Below are positions 1 to 12,048 of a stretch of DNA of 64,000 bases, piece after piece. The notes below the pieces were generated by a model. It was given only the letters and a program-made list of their open reading frames with translations, did not search any database and was not told where the DNA came from. The first letter of the stretch is position 1, and each line of letters starts with the position of its first letter. The DNA is from Acanthochlamys bracteata. Taxonomy: Eukaryota; Streptophyta; Magnoliopsida; Pandanales; Velloziaceae. The DNA is taken from NCBI GenBank assembly GCA_019914995.1, contig CM034127.1:1426001-1490000 (forward strand). Reading direction: 5' to 3'. The position numbers and the translations under genes were made by a program.

Positions 1-1205
1 GTCAAGACGCTAAAGATTATGATTATTATGAATTACAGTTGTTATCTCTGGATGCTTCCGACTTTGGGAAAAGGGTTAATTTTGAAATGTTTAAACTAAA
101 CTGAACGATATATATTATAAACATTTAACACCTAGGAGGGAGACAAAAGAAAGAAAGAAAGTTCTCTCAGGAAAGCAAGCAACAAAGAAGAAAGTAGACA
201 AGTAGCGTAACTGTTGACAGCGAAGCAAAAGGAATGGGGAAACTGTTAACGTTATATCCTAAACGGTGAATGCCTCTCAATAGTTGTGCAAAGTTAAGCT
301 AGTACAACATAAATCAACTATAAATTTGTCACCATTTATGGACTTCTGCGTTCAAAATGATTCATCAACATATGATGGACATTTGAAAAAAAGTAAAAAA
401 TTTCGTAAAATGATCAAACTTTTAAACGCAACTCCGAGCGTGAGGGAGAAGGTTCCAACAGAGAGAGATTCAAGCAAGAGAACACTATATATAATAACAC
501 TTGAAATAAATAAGAATCATACACGCTCAACCTATCTCAAAACAAAATCATACTCACATGGCATGCCGGTAAGGTCAATGAAGCTTTGACAGCAAATCAT
601 GATACAATCAAAAGATGAACACATGGTCGTGTACTTGATATATGCAAAAATATTGGACTGCACGAGTAAGCTGACACATTCTCCCATGTGTCCAAGTCAC
701 CTCAAGCACAACATTTGTAGGCAAGATTGCGGTATTTGACAGCCCAATATTACTGACATTTCTCATCCATCAACCATAAACTAAGTCATCCATGAGCCAA
801 GGGAAGTTCATTTATCCCTGATGATGAATTCCATAAAATCTCAGATTGCATCTAACATATACAACTGCCGCGAAGTCGTCCATACTACAACATACTTTAC
901 ATGGAGTGGCTTCAGAAACAAATTGACGCAAAAATTTTCCACATTGCAACAGCTATAACTCCAGCAAATGAATACATGCATCCGCTGCTGATTGCAGTCA
1001 CCCAAACTCATCTATCACTCCATAACTTTCACATGAATGTTCAAAGAATCTGTGCCGTTTTGAGTATGCAGAATTCAGAGAACCCAAAGTGGAATCCTTG
1101 TATTGAAGGTGGGAGAATAAATTGACTGTTCACAATCTGATCAAGTTGAGAACCTTTTGGATGTTAGAGACTCTTATCTTTTCTACCAAGGAACAAAATC
1201 ACACA
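1..1205. other. Left-edge non-coding DNA and 3' flank of the minus-strand gene
   Basis: No convincing coding sequence is visible here. The right part (roughly 600-1205) is probably the 3' UTR and terminator region of the minus-strand gene that stops at 1208. At 120-235 the minus strand is strongly CT-rich, and an AT-rich TATA-like stretch lies at about 106-121. This could be the promoter or leader of a gene lying left of the window, but no start codon with coding support can be seen. Confidence 0.4.
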
Positions 1206-3171
1206 CTACAGCTCTATAATCTCCCCATAGGATGAGAGCTCTTGAGCCATATTAGACAACCTCTCTTCATCTATATGGTTAACAGTGCAATTCTTGGGTA
1301 CAGAATAGCAGGTCGAAGTAGACGGATGACTTTCAGATTCTTGTCTGGCAGTCACAACTGCTTCGTCTTTCTGGTCACGAGTTGTACCTTCAGCCTTCCT
1401 TTCCATGTCACTAAATAACTGAAGTTTCATTTCTAAACAAGATTTCAAGTCCTCCTCATTTCGGGCCTTGTTCATCTTATCAACCAAGCAATAGATGGCT
1501 CTGTTTTTCTCAGCTAGTACCTTGGCTCGTTTTGGATATTTACCAGAATCCAGTTCGACATTGTCAGGCAGCTCGTTATAATTAGTTAGCTCTCTTTCTT
1601 GCAATTCTCGGAGTTTCCAATCAATAAGGTGCTGAATTCTCTCTCTAAATTTAGCTTCTTGCATGACGCTGCATTTCAGTTTAACTTTAGCTTCAGAGAT
1701 CAGCTGTTGCTTAGCATCTTCAGAAGAAGCTTCCAAGTTGTTGGGGCCAAAAGGGTGGGGCTCATCTGGTGACATAAACGTTTCCTTCAATAACTTTACA
1801 TTCTGCAAATACCTCTCAAATGCTTCATTTTCAGCTTCAATGCATCCTTCAACATGTTCCCTCAGTTTCGAAAACCTCCAGTTGTTTATGTTGATAGCAT
1901 CCTGATTCATTCCAACAAAATCAGCCAGTCCCACTGAGATTATGATAAGCAATCTAGTGTTATCTAAAAAGATTGAGAATTACCTTCCGGGAAAGTGATT
2001 TCTTTGACCTGAGAGTATTTAGAAAAGTGTTTGAAAGTTGTCTTAGAGAAGACAGCCTCCAAGGAGCCCTGCAAGAATGAACCTATTAAAAGATATTCAC
2101 TGGAATACAAAAGGCTGCAAGATTATTTTACGAAATTTACCCTGATAAAGGCATATCACTAGCAGAATGTTCAATTGGAGGAGCGCTAGAAGGTGGCGGC
2201 TTGTCTGGCAAAGTTCCATTTTGTTTTAGGACTGCAATTATTAGAAAATTATTAGTTAGCAAGAGACCATAATATATATGACACAAAACTTTCTCCAGAT
2301 TACATCATATGTCCATCGACATCGAAACAAATGCATTTAACCAAAGATTACAGCAGAATAAAATTGTATGAAGACAGGATTATTAGTCTATTCATCTTGA
2401 ATCAAATTGACTGACTTCAATATACTTAAAATTCCCATCTCCAGTTAATTTGCTTTCATACCATGAATAACACATGGGTTTTGAGCTTTTGAACAGCAAC
2501 TTTTGCAGCACTGAAATGGACACCTGCATGAGAAAACACACAAAGTTGAGATTCCATACACGCCTATGAATTAACAAGAAATTGCAAAGATTTTATTCAT
2601 TGCACACACAGGAAGAAAAAAAAATGACGGTTACTTGGAAAGACTCGTTCCATATCCTTCATTGACAATAAACAAACTTGTATATACTATTTCCATACAG
2701 AGTGCTGGGAATTAAAACAGACTATTGCAAGCATCATATGAACAATGACAAAGAACTATGAAGTACTTCATATATATTCTTGTTATTTGAAAACTTCGAC
2801 TGATGTTTGGACAGGCAACTTTTCTGGCTTATCATCACCATATGCAAAGGCTACCACATTAAAAAGAATACAACAGCCTAAATTCCCATAAAGCAGCCAA
2901 GTGAAAACTCTAATAGGCTAATAGCATAGTCAATGGATAAACAGCTAATGATACAAAAAGAACCCAATAGCACATACTTGGAGCGAGCAACGTTGCCGCA
3001 CTTGATACACTTTGGTTTATTGAGGCCTCGAAGGCTTGACTTTGGAGTATCTGAAAGTGAAGAAGGTTTTTGGGGTGTCCCCATGATTCCATTACTTCTA
3101 AAGGAAGCAATTGTCGATTCTGAGACTTTACTGTTGCTGCTAGTCACAGGAGATCCAGAAATAGAAGCCAT
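1206..3171 (-). CDS. Plant Cys-rich zinc-finger-like protein of unknown function, five coding exons
   Basis: Phase-consistent minus-strand exons are 3171-2978, 2523-2462, 2231-2141, 2068-1984 and 1901-1206, giving 375 residues. All four introns are GT-AG. The start is the first ATG after an apparent 5' UTR acceptor near 3190. Residues 55-85, joined across the first intron, form a compact cluster: C55-x2-C58-x7-C66-x3-CC-x2-CC-x6-C82-x2-H85. Its spacing is reminiscent of the zinc-binding region of the SHI/LRP1 family, but I would not place it in that family. The N-terminus is Ser/Thr-rich. Residues from about 145 on are charged and probably helical, with many Lys/Glu/Arg and several Trp-Arg-Phe/Leu motifs. 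A conserved plant protein with this arrangement exists in my recollection, but I know no function. A nuclear or nucleic-acid role would be a guess. The acceptor at 1902 was chosen because the alternative upstream AG breaks the frame. Confidence 0.8.
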
Positions 3172-3184
3172 AACATGCTAATAT

Positions 3185-3545
3185 TTTATCTGCAACATAA
3201 ACACAGAATTAAGCTTAACTTCAAAAATTGAAAAATCAAGAATAACCAATCACTTAGTTTCACTCCGCTACTGATCTATGTCAATTGAGAGAGAGCATGA
3301 GTATGACAGAGCGAGAGAAAGGTTCAGATCCTTAAAAAGACGTAGGCGCCTTGACCAACAAGCAAAACAACGTTAGTACTAAAATACTAATCTAGGGCAA
3401 ACAATAGCGCGCACGCGAGTGCGCCAGAGAGAGAGAGAGACAGAAAGAAAGAAAGCGAGACCTTAGAAGGCTGGAATAAGGTGACGGAGGAGAAGGCGAG
3501 ATCGACGGAGTACGGTGGTCGGCGTCGGAAGAGACGAATGAAGAC
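3185..3545 (-). promoter_or_regulatory. 5' UTR with probable leader intron and GA/CT microsatellite
   Basis: Upstream of the minus-strand start at 3171, a good acceptor (TTGCAG on the minus strand) sits near 3190 and a donor (AAG|GTCTCG) near 3461. This suggests a 5' UTR intron of about 270 bp. The plus strand carries a GA run at 3426-3452, which is CT-rich on the transcribed strand just after the putative donor. CT-rich leaders and first introns are common in plant genes. No TATA box is obvious. The transcription start is probably close to 3500-3550. Confidence 0.45.
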
Positions 3546-3549
3546 GTAA

Positions 3550-4089
3550 GTGATTTTAGTCCGGTTTCTTTTCCTGTTGATATTCTGGACTCAGGCTCGA
3601 GTCTGGACACAAAGATTGAGGTGGAAAGATCGCAGACCCGATTGATTTGATTTGGTTGATGTTTAAACTGGGTTGGACCCCGATTCTGTAGATTATTGTT
3701 TAGGGTTTCCTTTCTATTTTGGTCAAAAACCTCAAGCCCACAGATAGTCTGTTTATAAAAAGCCCACATATATGTACAAAACAAATAATTGATAATCTAT
3801 TACATCAAGAAAACTATACAATTCAAGAAAAAAAAACAAAAAACAAAAAAAGAACTTTGAAGAAGCAACCATACATAAATACGGATACTAGAAATTAAAC
3901 AATAATTAAGTTTCGTTGAAGGTTCTTTCTTGAGTCATTACTATTCTAAATATTATCTTTTTAACGCTCATTCAAGATCATGTAGCTGATTGAATTTAAA
4001 TTTTATATTTATTTTGATTTTAAAGTGAATTAGAAGTAAAAAAATTTTTAAAGTAAAAAGTAAACTAAAAGTGTTCTTCATGGTTTTAT
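3550..4089. other. AT-rich intergenic DNA, nothing recognised
   Basis: Intergenic stretch between the minus-strand gene and the first FLZ copy. It has poly-A tracts near 3828-3850 and no coding signal. It probably contains the divergent promoter of the minus-strand gene at its left edge. Confidence 0.4.
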
Positions 4090-4560
4090 TAACAACTGTA
4101 CCCTATTTCTTTTTTGTTTATTTCACAAGACAAATCTTCCTACATATAACACCACACACGCAAACATTACTTGAACCAAAATCAAACAATACTAGTTTAG
4201 TTACTGAATAATATTAGAACCATCACCATGCCTGCAGACAACACATGCTGCTCATCTTCTTCTTCCTCCACATAGCCCAAAAGTATTCTGCAATAGAAAA
4301 CCAACACTCATATCTTTGTCACTATCAGAAACTTTTTATCTTCGTAGACCATGATGAAATAGAGAAGCCCCCGCATTTCTTTGGAGCTTGTGCTCTGTTT
4401 CAAACGTCTATTACTAGACTCAGATATCATCATGTAGCAAAGAAGGCTCACCTTGCTGTAGTGAATAGTGCATGCAAGAACAGATTAATCATTTAGATGA
4501 AACATTGGAAAGAAGCAGGAAGATAACTATAGCTTCCATGAAGATGAGATATGGTGTTTA
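4090..4560 (+). pseudogene. FLZ-domain pseudogene 1 (intronless, decayed)
   Basis: This is a decayed copy of the intact FLZ gene at 6565. The ATG (4228) sits in the same ATCACCATG context. The stretch EKPPHF, then CAL, then the segment corresponding to the second half of the FLZ domain can be followed in order to about 4560. Breaks seen: a stop at 4273-4275 after 15 codons; a two-base loss near 4393 that removes the second Cys of the C-x2-C pair and shifts the frame; TAC to TAG plus an extra base at the Met-Tyr motif (about 4434); and further stops where the FCSEEC segment should be. Upstream 4090-4227 also matches 6445-6564, so promoter and gene were copied together. Like the 6565 gene it has no intron after the MY motif. 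Confidence 0.85.
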
Positions 4561-6440
4561 ATGTTGATTACTATAGATCAAGTTCAGAAAAATTCAGCAA
4601 TCAACACATGTATTCCCCTGGGAATGGATGATTGGGATTGATGGAGATTCCTGCAATTCTTCAGGGCTAGCTATTTGGTTCCAACGATAGAACTTGAGCA
4701 ATTTGGTGACATATGATAGGCTAGCTATTTGTTAGAACAGTGATGAATTTAAAATTATTCTCAAAATTAATTACCTATAAAAAAAGTGAGCTCAAGTATT
4801 TATTAATATTATTTTAAAATTATTGATAAGTAATGTTGAACTAAACTTTTTTTAACACATGTCTTCTAGCGAAACGTTCTTTTTTTTTATTTATAAATTG
4901 AATTTGATGCGAGCTACGTGCCTCGTAATGAATTTGATAAAGCAAACTCTCTACCTTAAAACGAAATGGACTACTTGCTGTAGAATAGAGCAGATAACTG
5001 TTTTTTGTATGAAGTAAGCTACATGTTTTGAAATAAAGGAGCTATTTTTTTTTAAAATAAAACGAACCATAAAATTTCTGAATAAATATGAATAATAAAA
5101 TTAGATTTAGTCCACATTTTCGATCAATCTGACATAATCCGTTCTGTACTATGTATGAATTTAAAATTTTTTTCAAAATCAATTGATTATGAAAAGAGTG
5201 AGCACAACTTTTTATGAATATAATTTTAGAATGTTGATAAGTAATTTGAGACTAAATCTTTTTTAACAGGAACAATGTCTTTATACTTCAAAATAGAGTC
5301 TTTGCTAGTAAAAATTTATGCTGGAATTTAAACTTAAGTGTGGAAATTGGTTACTTTTCTTCAAAATAAATACCTATGATTGATTTACTTTGCATCAAGA
5401 AACTGAAAAATGGTAGCTAGTTACCAAGATCAATATTTGAAATACTTGATAGTTGATACGACTAATTTGAAGAATCCTTTTCGCGTATACCATGTTATTT
5501 ATCTCTAACCAAATGAAATGCTACTTTATTATGGTACGTTTAGAAATATTTATAAAATAAATATTTTTAGATAAAAAGTATTTTAAATATTTTTAAAAAT
5601 AAATTTGTTTTTTAAAAGATTCAGCCAAACGTCTCCTTAATCTAGTAGGACGCAGGGTGAGAAGCAATTAACTCATTATACACATACATTATTCTAACAA
5701 CTATATAAAAAGTGATTATTTAGCAAGTAAAGTGTCTAACTAGACAAAAAAAACACATGCGTATGATAAAAAACCTTAAACAATATCAGGATACCAAATA
5801 AATGAAAAGCCAGAACATAACACTTGCCTCGTAACTCATGTTCCTTTCTGGATGCCTCCTAACTCCACACCAATCTTTCACAAGAAGAAAATAATACCCA
5901 CATTCACATGAACTAACTTTTTTGAAACGAAAACAAGTGCCATAAGTACCGTCAAATACTTTCTTAACTACATTTCATTATATAACATAATATAAGATTT
6001 AGTAAAGGAAAAGTTAATGTTTTTATACACCGTGCACATGAGCTCCACTCTTTCGTAGCTATTTTTTCTATATAATAAAACAAATTGTTATAGTACTACT
6101 ATATTGAAGTAGTAATTAAATTAGTGATGCACCCACGGGCAGCGGTGTGGTTCTCACATGGGAGATTCTGGGCTGCCATTGAAGCTATAGCACACGTAGC
6201 CCGGAGAACAAGGCTTGAAAAATCTCTCCACAGGTTTGCAAACACGAAGCAAACCAAAGTAGAAAACAAAGTTTAGAGTAATTGACCATATTATACATTT
6301 TTTTAAATTCTTTTCCGTTTTGTTTTCATGTTATTGAAAAGAGAAGAATTCAGAAGTTGTTGCCCGGTCCCCTGCAAAGATCACGTAGGTGAATGACAAG
6401 TGACCCCATGAGTCCCGTGGACTAGGTTCGTTGTAAGTTT
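4561..6440. other. AT-rich intergenic DNA with FLZ-upstream duplicate and small TIR elements
   Basis: No gene is seen. At 5533-5638 there is a small AT-rich element with weakly inverted ends (ACGTTTAG... / ...CAAACGTCTCC), one of many in this window. The block 5780-6240 has a second, diverged copy at 7840-8230. Shared landmarks include a GCACATGA(G/A)CTCCA stretch and a GGGAGATTCTG stretch. It therefore looks like a conserved upstream region of the 6565 gene and not random DNA. Confidence 0.5.
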
Positions 6441-6490
6441 TGCCAACAACTGTTCTCACAGCCCTCTGTTTGTTTATTTCACTACTCTCC

Positions 6491-6499
6491 CTATAAATA
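6491..6499 (+). promoter_or_regulatory. TATA box of the FLZ gene at 6565
   Basis: CTATAAATA lies 66-74 bases upstream of the ATG, which would place transcription start near 6520-6530 and give a leader of about 40 nt. The matching position in pseudogene 1 (about 4140) has a degraded ACATATAAC. Confidence 0.6.
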
Positions 6500-6564
6500 A
6501 ACCCGATCCAATACATCTCACACACTACTCAAACCAAAATCGATCAAAACAAACAACAATCACC

Positions 6565-6963
6565 ATGGCTTCCTGCTCAACGTTTTCCACAGACAATCTG
6601 CGAAGAAAACCTACACTGAGATCTTTCCCTGTTACAGAAAGTTTAATGTTTGTAGACAGCGATGAAACAGAAAAGCCTCCACATTTCTTGGATTCCTGCG
6701 CTCTCTGTTTCAGGCGATTGCGACCTGATTCTGATATCTTTATGTACAAAGGAGACACGCCGTTCTGTAGTGAAGAGTGCAGGCAAGAACAAATTGAGAA
6801 AGATGAAGTCGCGGAGAAAAGCAGGACCATATCTTTAGCTTCCACGAAAAAGAACAACAACAAGAAGAAGCAGAAGAAATCTTCTTCTACCACGTCCAGC
6901 CGTGCTGGTGCTGAAGGGCATGAAGTATTTCTCCAGCGGCAAGACGCTGTTGTTACTGTGTAA
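6565..6963 (+). CDS. FCS-like zinc finger (FLZ, DUF581) protein, intronless
   Basis: 132 residues in a single exon. FLZ proteins are small plant adaptors that bind the SnRK1 kinase complex and link it to starvation and stress signalling. The FLZ domain spans about residues 36-85, with C45-x2-C48, the FMYKGD motif at 59-64, and C68-x3-C72 (FCSEECR). After it come a short acidic helix ([10 protein letters not shown]), then a Lys/Asn-rich and Ser-rich low-complexity tail. The ATG is the first one downstream of a TATA box. Other FLZ genes in this window (12151 and 22421) have an intron exactly after the MYR/K codon region. Here the coding sequence runs straight through that point, so the intron has been lost. 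The reading frame is intact and all four Cys are present, so it is probably functional. Confidence 0.9.
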   Translation: MASCSTFSTDNLRRKPTLRSFPVTESLMFVDSDETEKPPHFLDSCALCFRRLRPDSDIFMYKGDTPFCSEECRQEQIEKDEVAEKSRTISLASTKKNNNKKKQKKSSSTTSSRAGAEGHEVFLQRQDAVVTV

Positions 6964-7839
6964 AGATTCATATGATCGCACTCTACCATGAAAGCAACAA
7001 GCAAACTGGTTGAAGCAAAAATTGATTATCATCGGCTGGCAAAAGAAGAAAAGTTTTGTGATGATTACGATGATGGGTATTGAGAGAGATGGTGGAAAAA
7101 TTGCACCAGTCTAGCTACCAATACAAGGGCAAAAAAGTTGGGAAAAAAAAGACAAAGCTGCAGAAAGTTTGATATGTATTGAATTTTGTATTCTAATGGA
7201 ATTTCGTATTTGATATGGAAATTGATAGCTTTACTTGAATCAAGTACCTCTGTTGATAGACTAAGCTTCAAAATATTTACTATTATTTTATAATTTTGTA
7301 AGCTTCAATTTTTTTAAAAAATTAGCTTAATAGAACATTATTAAACTTTTAGCTTCAATTTTACAAAAATTGTACCAAGAAAACTCAACCAAACGTTTAC
7401 TACTTCATGACTAGAAGAACTACTTTGTATTTCCCCCGGTTCTCTATAATTCAGGCACTGAACTTGGTAAAAAAATCTTTCTCTAATGCTTACATGAACT
7501 TTAAACTCAATAACAAAAATACAGAAATTAAGTACATGTTTGACAGTGTTTATCAAAATGCTTCTCCATTTTAAATAATATCTTATTTTTAAATAAATTT
7601 TTATAATATTTAATAATTTAATTATTATAATACTTTATAAAAATAAATAAATAAATATTTCAAAATATCTTACATTAATATTTTTTTATAAATTTTTATT
7701 TTGAACAATTTCAAACGACTTTTAACTCATATAAGTTAAGGATCATATGTACTAGAGAATTTTTTATATCAACACATTTGCAAATAGACAAACAGTGTTG
7801 CTATGTCGGTGATGTTACAAGTAATAACAGAATCTTATT
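6964..7839. other. 3' flank of FLZ gene and AT-rich DNA with a TIR-like element
   Basis: The first 250 bases are the likely 3' UTR of the FLZ gene. The rest is AT-rich and holds an AT-rich palindrome-like block at about 7538-7725, flanked by GTTTGACAG and CAAACGAC. It resembles the other short TIR elements in the window. No coding signal. Confidence 0.45.
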
Positions 7840-8230
7840 ACTAGAATGGCAAATAAATGAAAGCCAGCGCCTAATATTTTCCCCGCTACCGCTGCTGCTG
7901 AATGCCTCCCGATTCCCTTCAAATTTTCAGAACAATACAAAACAGAGTAGAAAACTTTTAAAACTTTAAACTAAAGATAAAAGTAAAAGATTTGTTTCTA
8001 ATAATCCCTGCACATGAACTCCATACTTTTCTTTCCTAGCTACGATAATAAGACAAACAAAGAATCAAATAGAATATGATTGTTGCTGCACTGGTGAATT
8101 GGCAGCGAACGCACGGCACCAGTGTGGTTTCTTCACGCGGGAGATTCTGATATGGCAATAGAAGCTACAGTACAAGTAGCACAGAGCACAAGGCCGCCCA
8201 CTCACTGTCCGCAAAAACAAAAAATCCAAC
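7840..8230 (+). repeat. Solo copy of the FLZ upstream region (relic of a lost FLZ locus)
   Basis: Colinear with 5780-6240, the upstream flank of the 6565 gene. Both contain an AAATAAATGAAA(A)GCCAG stretch, a GAATGCCTCC / GGATGCCTCC stretch, GCACATGAACTCCA, then GGTGTGGTT/GTGTGGTTTC followed by GGGAGATTCTG and a GAAGCTA(C/T)AG stretch. After 8230 the similarity stops and no FLZ coding sequence follows. This is best read as the surviving 5' part of a deleted tandem copy. Confidence 0.7.
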
Positions 8231-11200
8231 CAATGCAGTGCAGTGTTTTGCTTCGCATCTTTTATCTTTTTTTTATAATGGACTTTTTGACCTAAAGTGT
8301 GAATATTTTTCACCTCATAATTCAAATTTCTATTAAAAATCATTTTATTCATAACTCTATATATATAGGAGAACATACAAAATTATATTGAACTTATTTC
8401 TAACGAGCTATCTGGAAACGAGATTAAAATGTAAGATAGAGATGAAATAATAATAAAGATGAAGATAAAATAAATAAAAAATAATTATTTAATTTTATCG
8501 TATATGAATATACTAGTAAGTTTAAAGACTCAATGCTATTTAAATTTTAAAAAAATGAGTAATAGAAATACACTTCTGATAAAAAATTACAATGCTTTTC
8601 CTAAGTTATATTAATATAAAATTTTAATATAACTTTAAAATAACATTATTATTAAATTTTAGATTAATTTTATTAATTAATATACTTTTAAATTAATTAG
8701 ATATAACATAACATAAAAATTAACCACATAATAAAATATAAAATTTTGTAATAAAATTAATTAAAAATAAATAAATATACAAATTATAAGCTCTTATAAT
8801 AAAACGTAACAGTGCTAATTTTTAAATTTTTAATTTTTTTAATACTTTTATAAAAACAAAGAATGGCAGCAGAGAAAAATGAAAATTTAATTCTAATATC
8901 CGCTACACTCCAATATTCTTCAAACAGTATTTTTCAAATTAAATAATTCATTTTCTTTAATAATAATGATGATTGCTAAAAATATGAACGGTGTGAAGTA
9001 ATTTACTTGTATCTCCATTCACTCTCATTCATCCAAACAGTCTTTTTACCAAAAGAAAACAAGGCAAAGGAAATAATTAAAGAGAATACAAGGCAAATCA
9101 AATAATATTATAAAATTTATTAAAAGATAAAAAGTTAAAATAAAATAAAAAATAACATGTAATGCGAAATATGCATGTATCTTGCATAGAGCTCCTATTT
9201 AAATTTAAATTAGGATATATATTCTATATTTACAATTCATTTTTTTACTAAAATAATATTTCTAACTCGTTCCTTCTTACAAAATAATATAAAGATTAAA
9301 TATATTTCTAAATAATATTATATAAAATAACTCATTTTTTAATTATTTATTTGTTATTAATTCACTTAGAGTTAAAAGAACAAACCAATAATCTAACTTC
9401 ATCTCTTCACTAATATATACACTTTGGAATAAGAAAAAACAACTACAGCGTAAAGATTCATACATAGGAAGGTGACGCGAAGTTTACCTGCTTTATTTAT
9501 TTAAATGAAAGATTCGAAGTTGTTTTCTCATTCCCAGATTTCTGCCATGTTTCCTGTTAACTGGTCAATGAAAATCTTCTATTACATTACAGTGATTATC
9601 AGTTCCATTAGAAGAAAATAATGAAAGATAGGGTTTCTGTTGATAAATATAATAAAAGGTTTTGATGTGATGCAGAGATAGGGGCATGTCGGTAGCCAAG
9701 GAAACCAGAGTTGTTAAAATAAGATTATATAAATTAGTTTTATTATTATACATAAATATCAAAGAATAGCCAATCCTACGTAATTAAGATTGAAAATTAG
9801 GATATTAGGTTTATATTTTGATTTATCCATATTTAACTATGAAATAGATATTACATGAATTTAAAAAAATCAATAAAATATCTAACAAATATAATTGAAA
9901 ATTTTAAGAATATTAAAGTGAAACTTCTACAAAATATAAGGAATCTCGGACCACTCAAACTTAGTTAAAATGCTCAATTTGGCAACAATGAATAAGACAA
10001 GGTTAAAATTTTCAATTTAGCAACAATGTCAAATGTTCCGTACGTATATTTGCTGATTACCATGCTATGTATAGTTTTTGAGGATTATATCTATAATACA
10101 AGCATTAGACCACACGTACAATTTATTAGCTTCCTATCAAATAAACGTATTAGGGTGCGCGTGTAATTACGCTCTTTTTAATTTTTTTTAATATATATTT
10201 TATAAATAATTAGAAATTTTATTTAAAAATTTAAAAAATATAAAACAATTCTGCATAGTGAAATTTTTTTAATGTATATTTTTATTATTTTTTGAAAATA
10301 AAAAATAGAGTTCATTTTTTTAAGAAAATAAAAATATATTTTATTTTAAAAAATTTCTATTTTATAATATTTTAAAACGCATACCTAATTATAAATATAT
10401 TATATTATAACATATTTATATTTCTAAATATAAAAAATTGAAAAACGGTTGTATCAAAACGAATTAGAAAAGATAGAAGCATAACAACCGCACACGTAGT
10501 AATCCTGCACAGAGTTCGACAGATTCTCGCGGAGTTCGAAGTCCTGTACTGCACGCTAACAAAGAATTATGTACTACTAAAAAACTTTGGCTGATTTTTT
10601 TTTGGGTTGAAAAGTAAAAGCAATCTAGTTAGTGGTGGTAATAATTCATAATTTGTACTATGTTGTTTGATTTACTTTTACAAATTATTTCATCACAATG
10701 ATTAATTGACTTTTTTTTACAGAATTCCTGCCATGTTTCCAGATAAAAGTGCGAGAGTTATAATGAAGAGATTGAAAAAGTGAATTATTCGAGAGGGTCT
10801 GTGTCATCAATGGAGGCATGTCGGCAATCAAGGAGACGAAGTTAATTATACAATAAGCTATATTAATTACTAATCATTAAAAAATTTGTTTGCTTTGTTC
10901 TGAAACAAAATATTTTTATAATTAATATAAATGTGATTTATTTTTTTTAAAAAATAATAAAATTAACTAATAATAAAAAGTTTTACCATATCGAATATTT
11001 TGTAGTTTTAAAATTAAAAAAATTTTTACAAAATATTTTTAGAAACTTTATTAAGAAAAATAGAAATTGGAACGATAAAAAAAAATCCACTTAAATTAAC
11101 TTTTGAAAGTATTTATAAAAATATTTTGAGACTTATATATATATTAATAAAAAGTAATAATATTTTAATACTTTATAAGATACAATTTTTTTTACTTTTA

Positions 11201-11269
11201 AACTACAAATTCTTTATAGTGTACTAAAACATTATTTTATCATTAAATTGGTAATAAAGAAAAAAAATA
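8231..11269. other. AT-rich intergenic DNA with internal duplication
   Basis: About 3 kb of very AT-rich DNA without a credible gene. A diverged duplicate pair is visible: 9530-9740 and 10715-10860 share CTGCCATGTTTCC and, further on, GGCATGTCGG(T/C)A(G/A)(C/T)CAAGGA. A short TIR-like element occupies about 10149-10388. Confidence 0.45.
10149..10388. mobile_element. Short AT-rich TIR element (MITE-like)
   Basis: An AT-rich block of about 240 bp. Its ends are TTAGGGTGCGCGTGTAA and, inverted, TTAGGTATGCGTTTTAA. The interior has the (A/T)-rich TATATTTTATAAAT / TTTAAAAATTTAAAAA pattern shared by the blocks at 14.6, 15.6 and 24.1 kb. It encodes nothing. The target-site duplication is not resolved. 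Confidence 0.5.
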
Positions 11270-12036
11270 TGTAGGACTGATTTCTTTGGAAAAGCTTACA
11301 AGCTCTAGAATGAACTATTATTATTACGTATGGGACCCATTTAAGTGGGGCGGTGTGCCGTACGTCTTAGAATAAGCTAGCAACAAATTCACTGAAAACG
11401 AAATAAAGCAAAACAAAACAAAGCAAAGCAAACCAGGACAAAAGAACAAAAAGAAAAAAGGTAGCAAATAAATTAAAAAAGCGAAGCTTTCCCTTTCCCT
11501 GTGCAGGTTTATTTCATGTAGAAATAATTTTCAAAAACAATTTTCATATATTAATAATTTAAAGTTTTTATTTTTAAATATTGCTGCAGTATCTTTTGAT
11601 AAATAAAAAAGTTTTTTATATTAAAAGTGAGTTTGTAATGATATTTAGTTTTAAAATATATACTTTAAATATAAAACTTTTTTTGCTTAAGTTTTGTTTA
11701 ATTTATTTTTTTAAAAATATTTGTTGCAAAATTTTGAAGAAAAAAGTGAGCTTATATAAGTTATTATTATTATCAATCAACACCAAAATGTACATTTTTT
11801 GTTAAATTAATTTTGTTTATGTACATATTCGAAAAAAATATTACATATGTACTGCTTTTGTCTTTGTTTGTGTTAAATTAATTTTGCTTCCATCACTAGT
11901 GCTTTGTTTATTGTTGGGCATCTATATATGTTTAAAGCTTTTACCCACAAGCAACACCAACACATTCACCAAAGAATCAAATATACCTCTGATTTTAATT
12001 TGTTAGCATTCCAAACTCTACAACACTCAATTAAAC

Positions 12037-12048
12037 CTATATATAAAT
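12037..12048 (+). promoter_or_regulatory. Probable TATA box of the FLZ gene at 12151
   Basis: CTATATATAAAT lies about 105 bases upstream of the ATG. It aligns with CTATAAATAC at 15413 in the duplicated unit B, which supports it over a second TATA-like stretch at about 11921. If the upstream TATA were used instead, the message would carry a four-codon upstream reading frame at 12051-12065. Confidence 0.5.

Noticed and set aside
284-589. A 101-codon open frame at the left edge
   Set aside because: Composition is like translated AT-rich non-coding DNA. It has no recognisable motif, lies in the 3' flank of a minus-strand gene, and shows no splice-linked coding neighbours.
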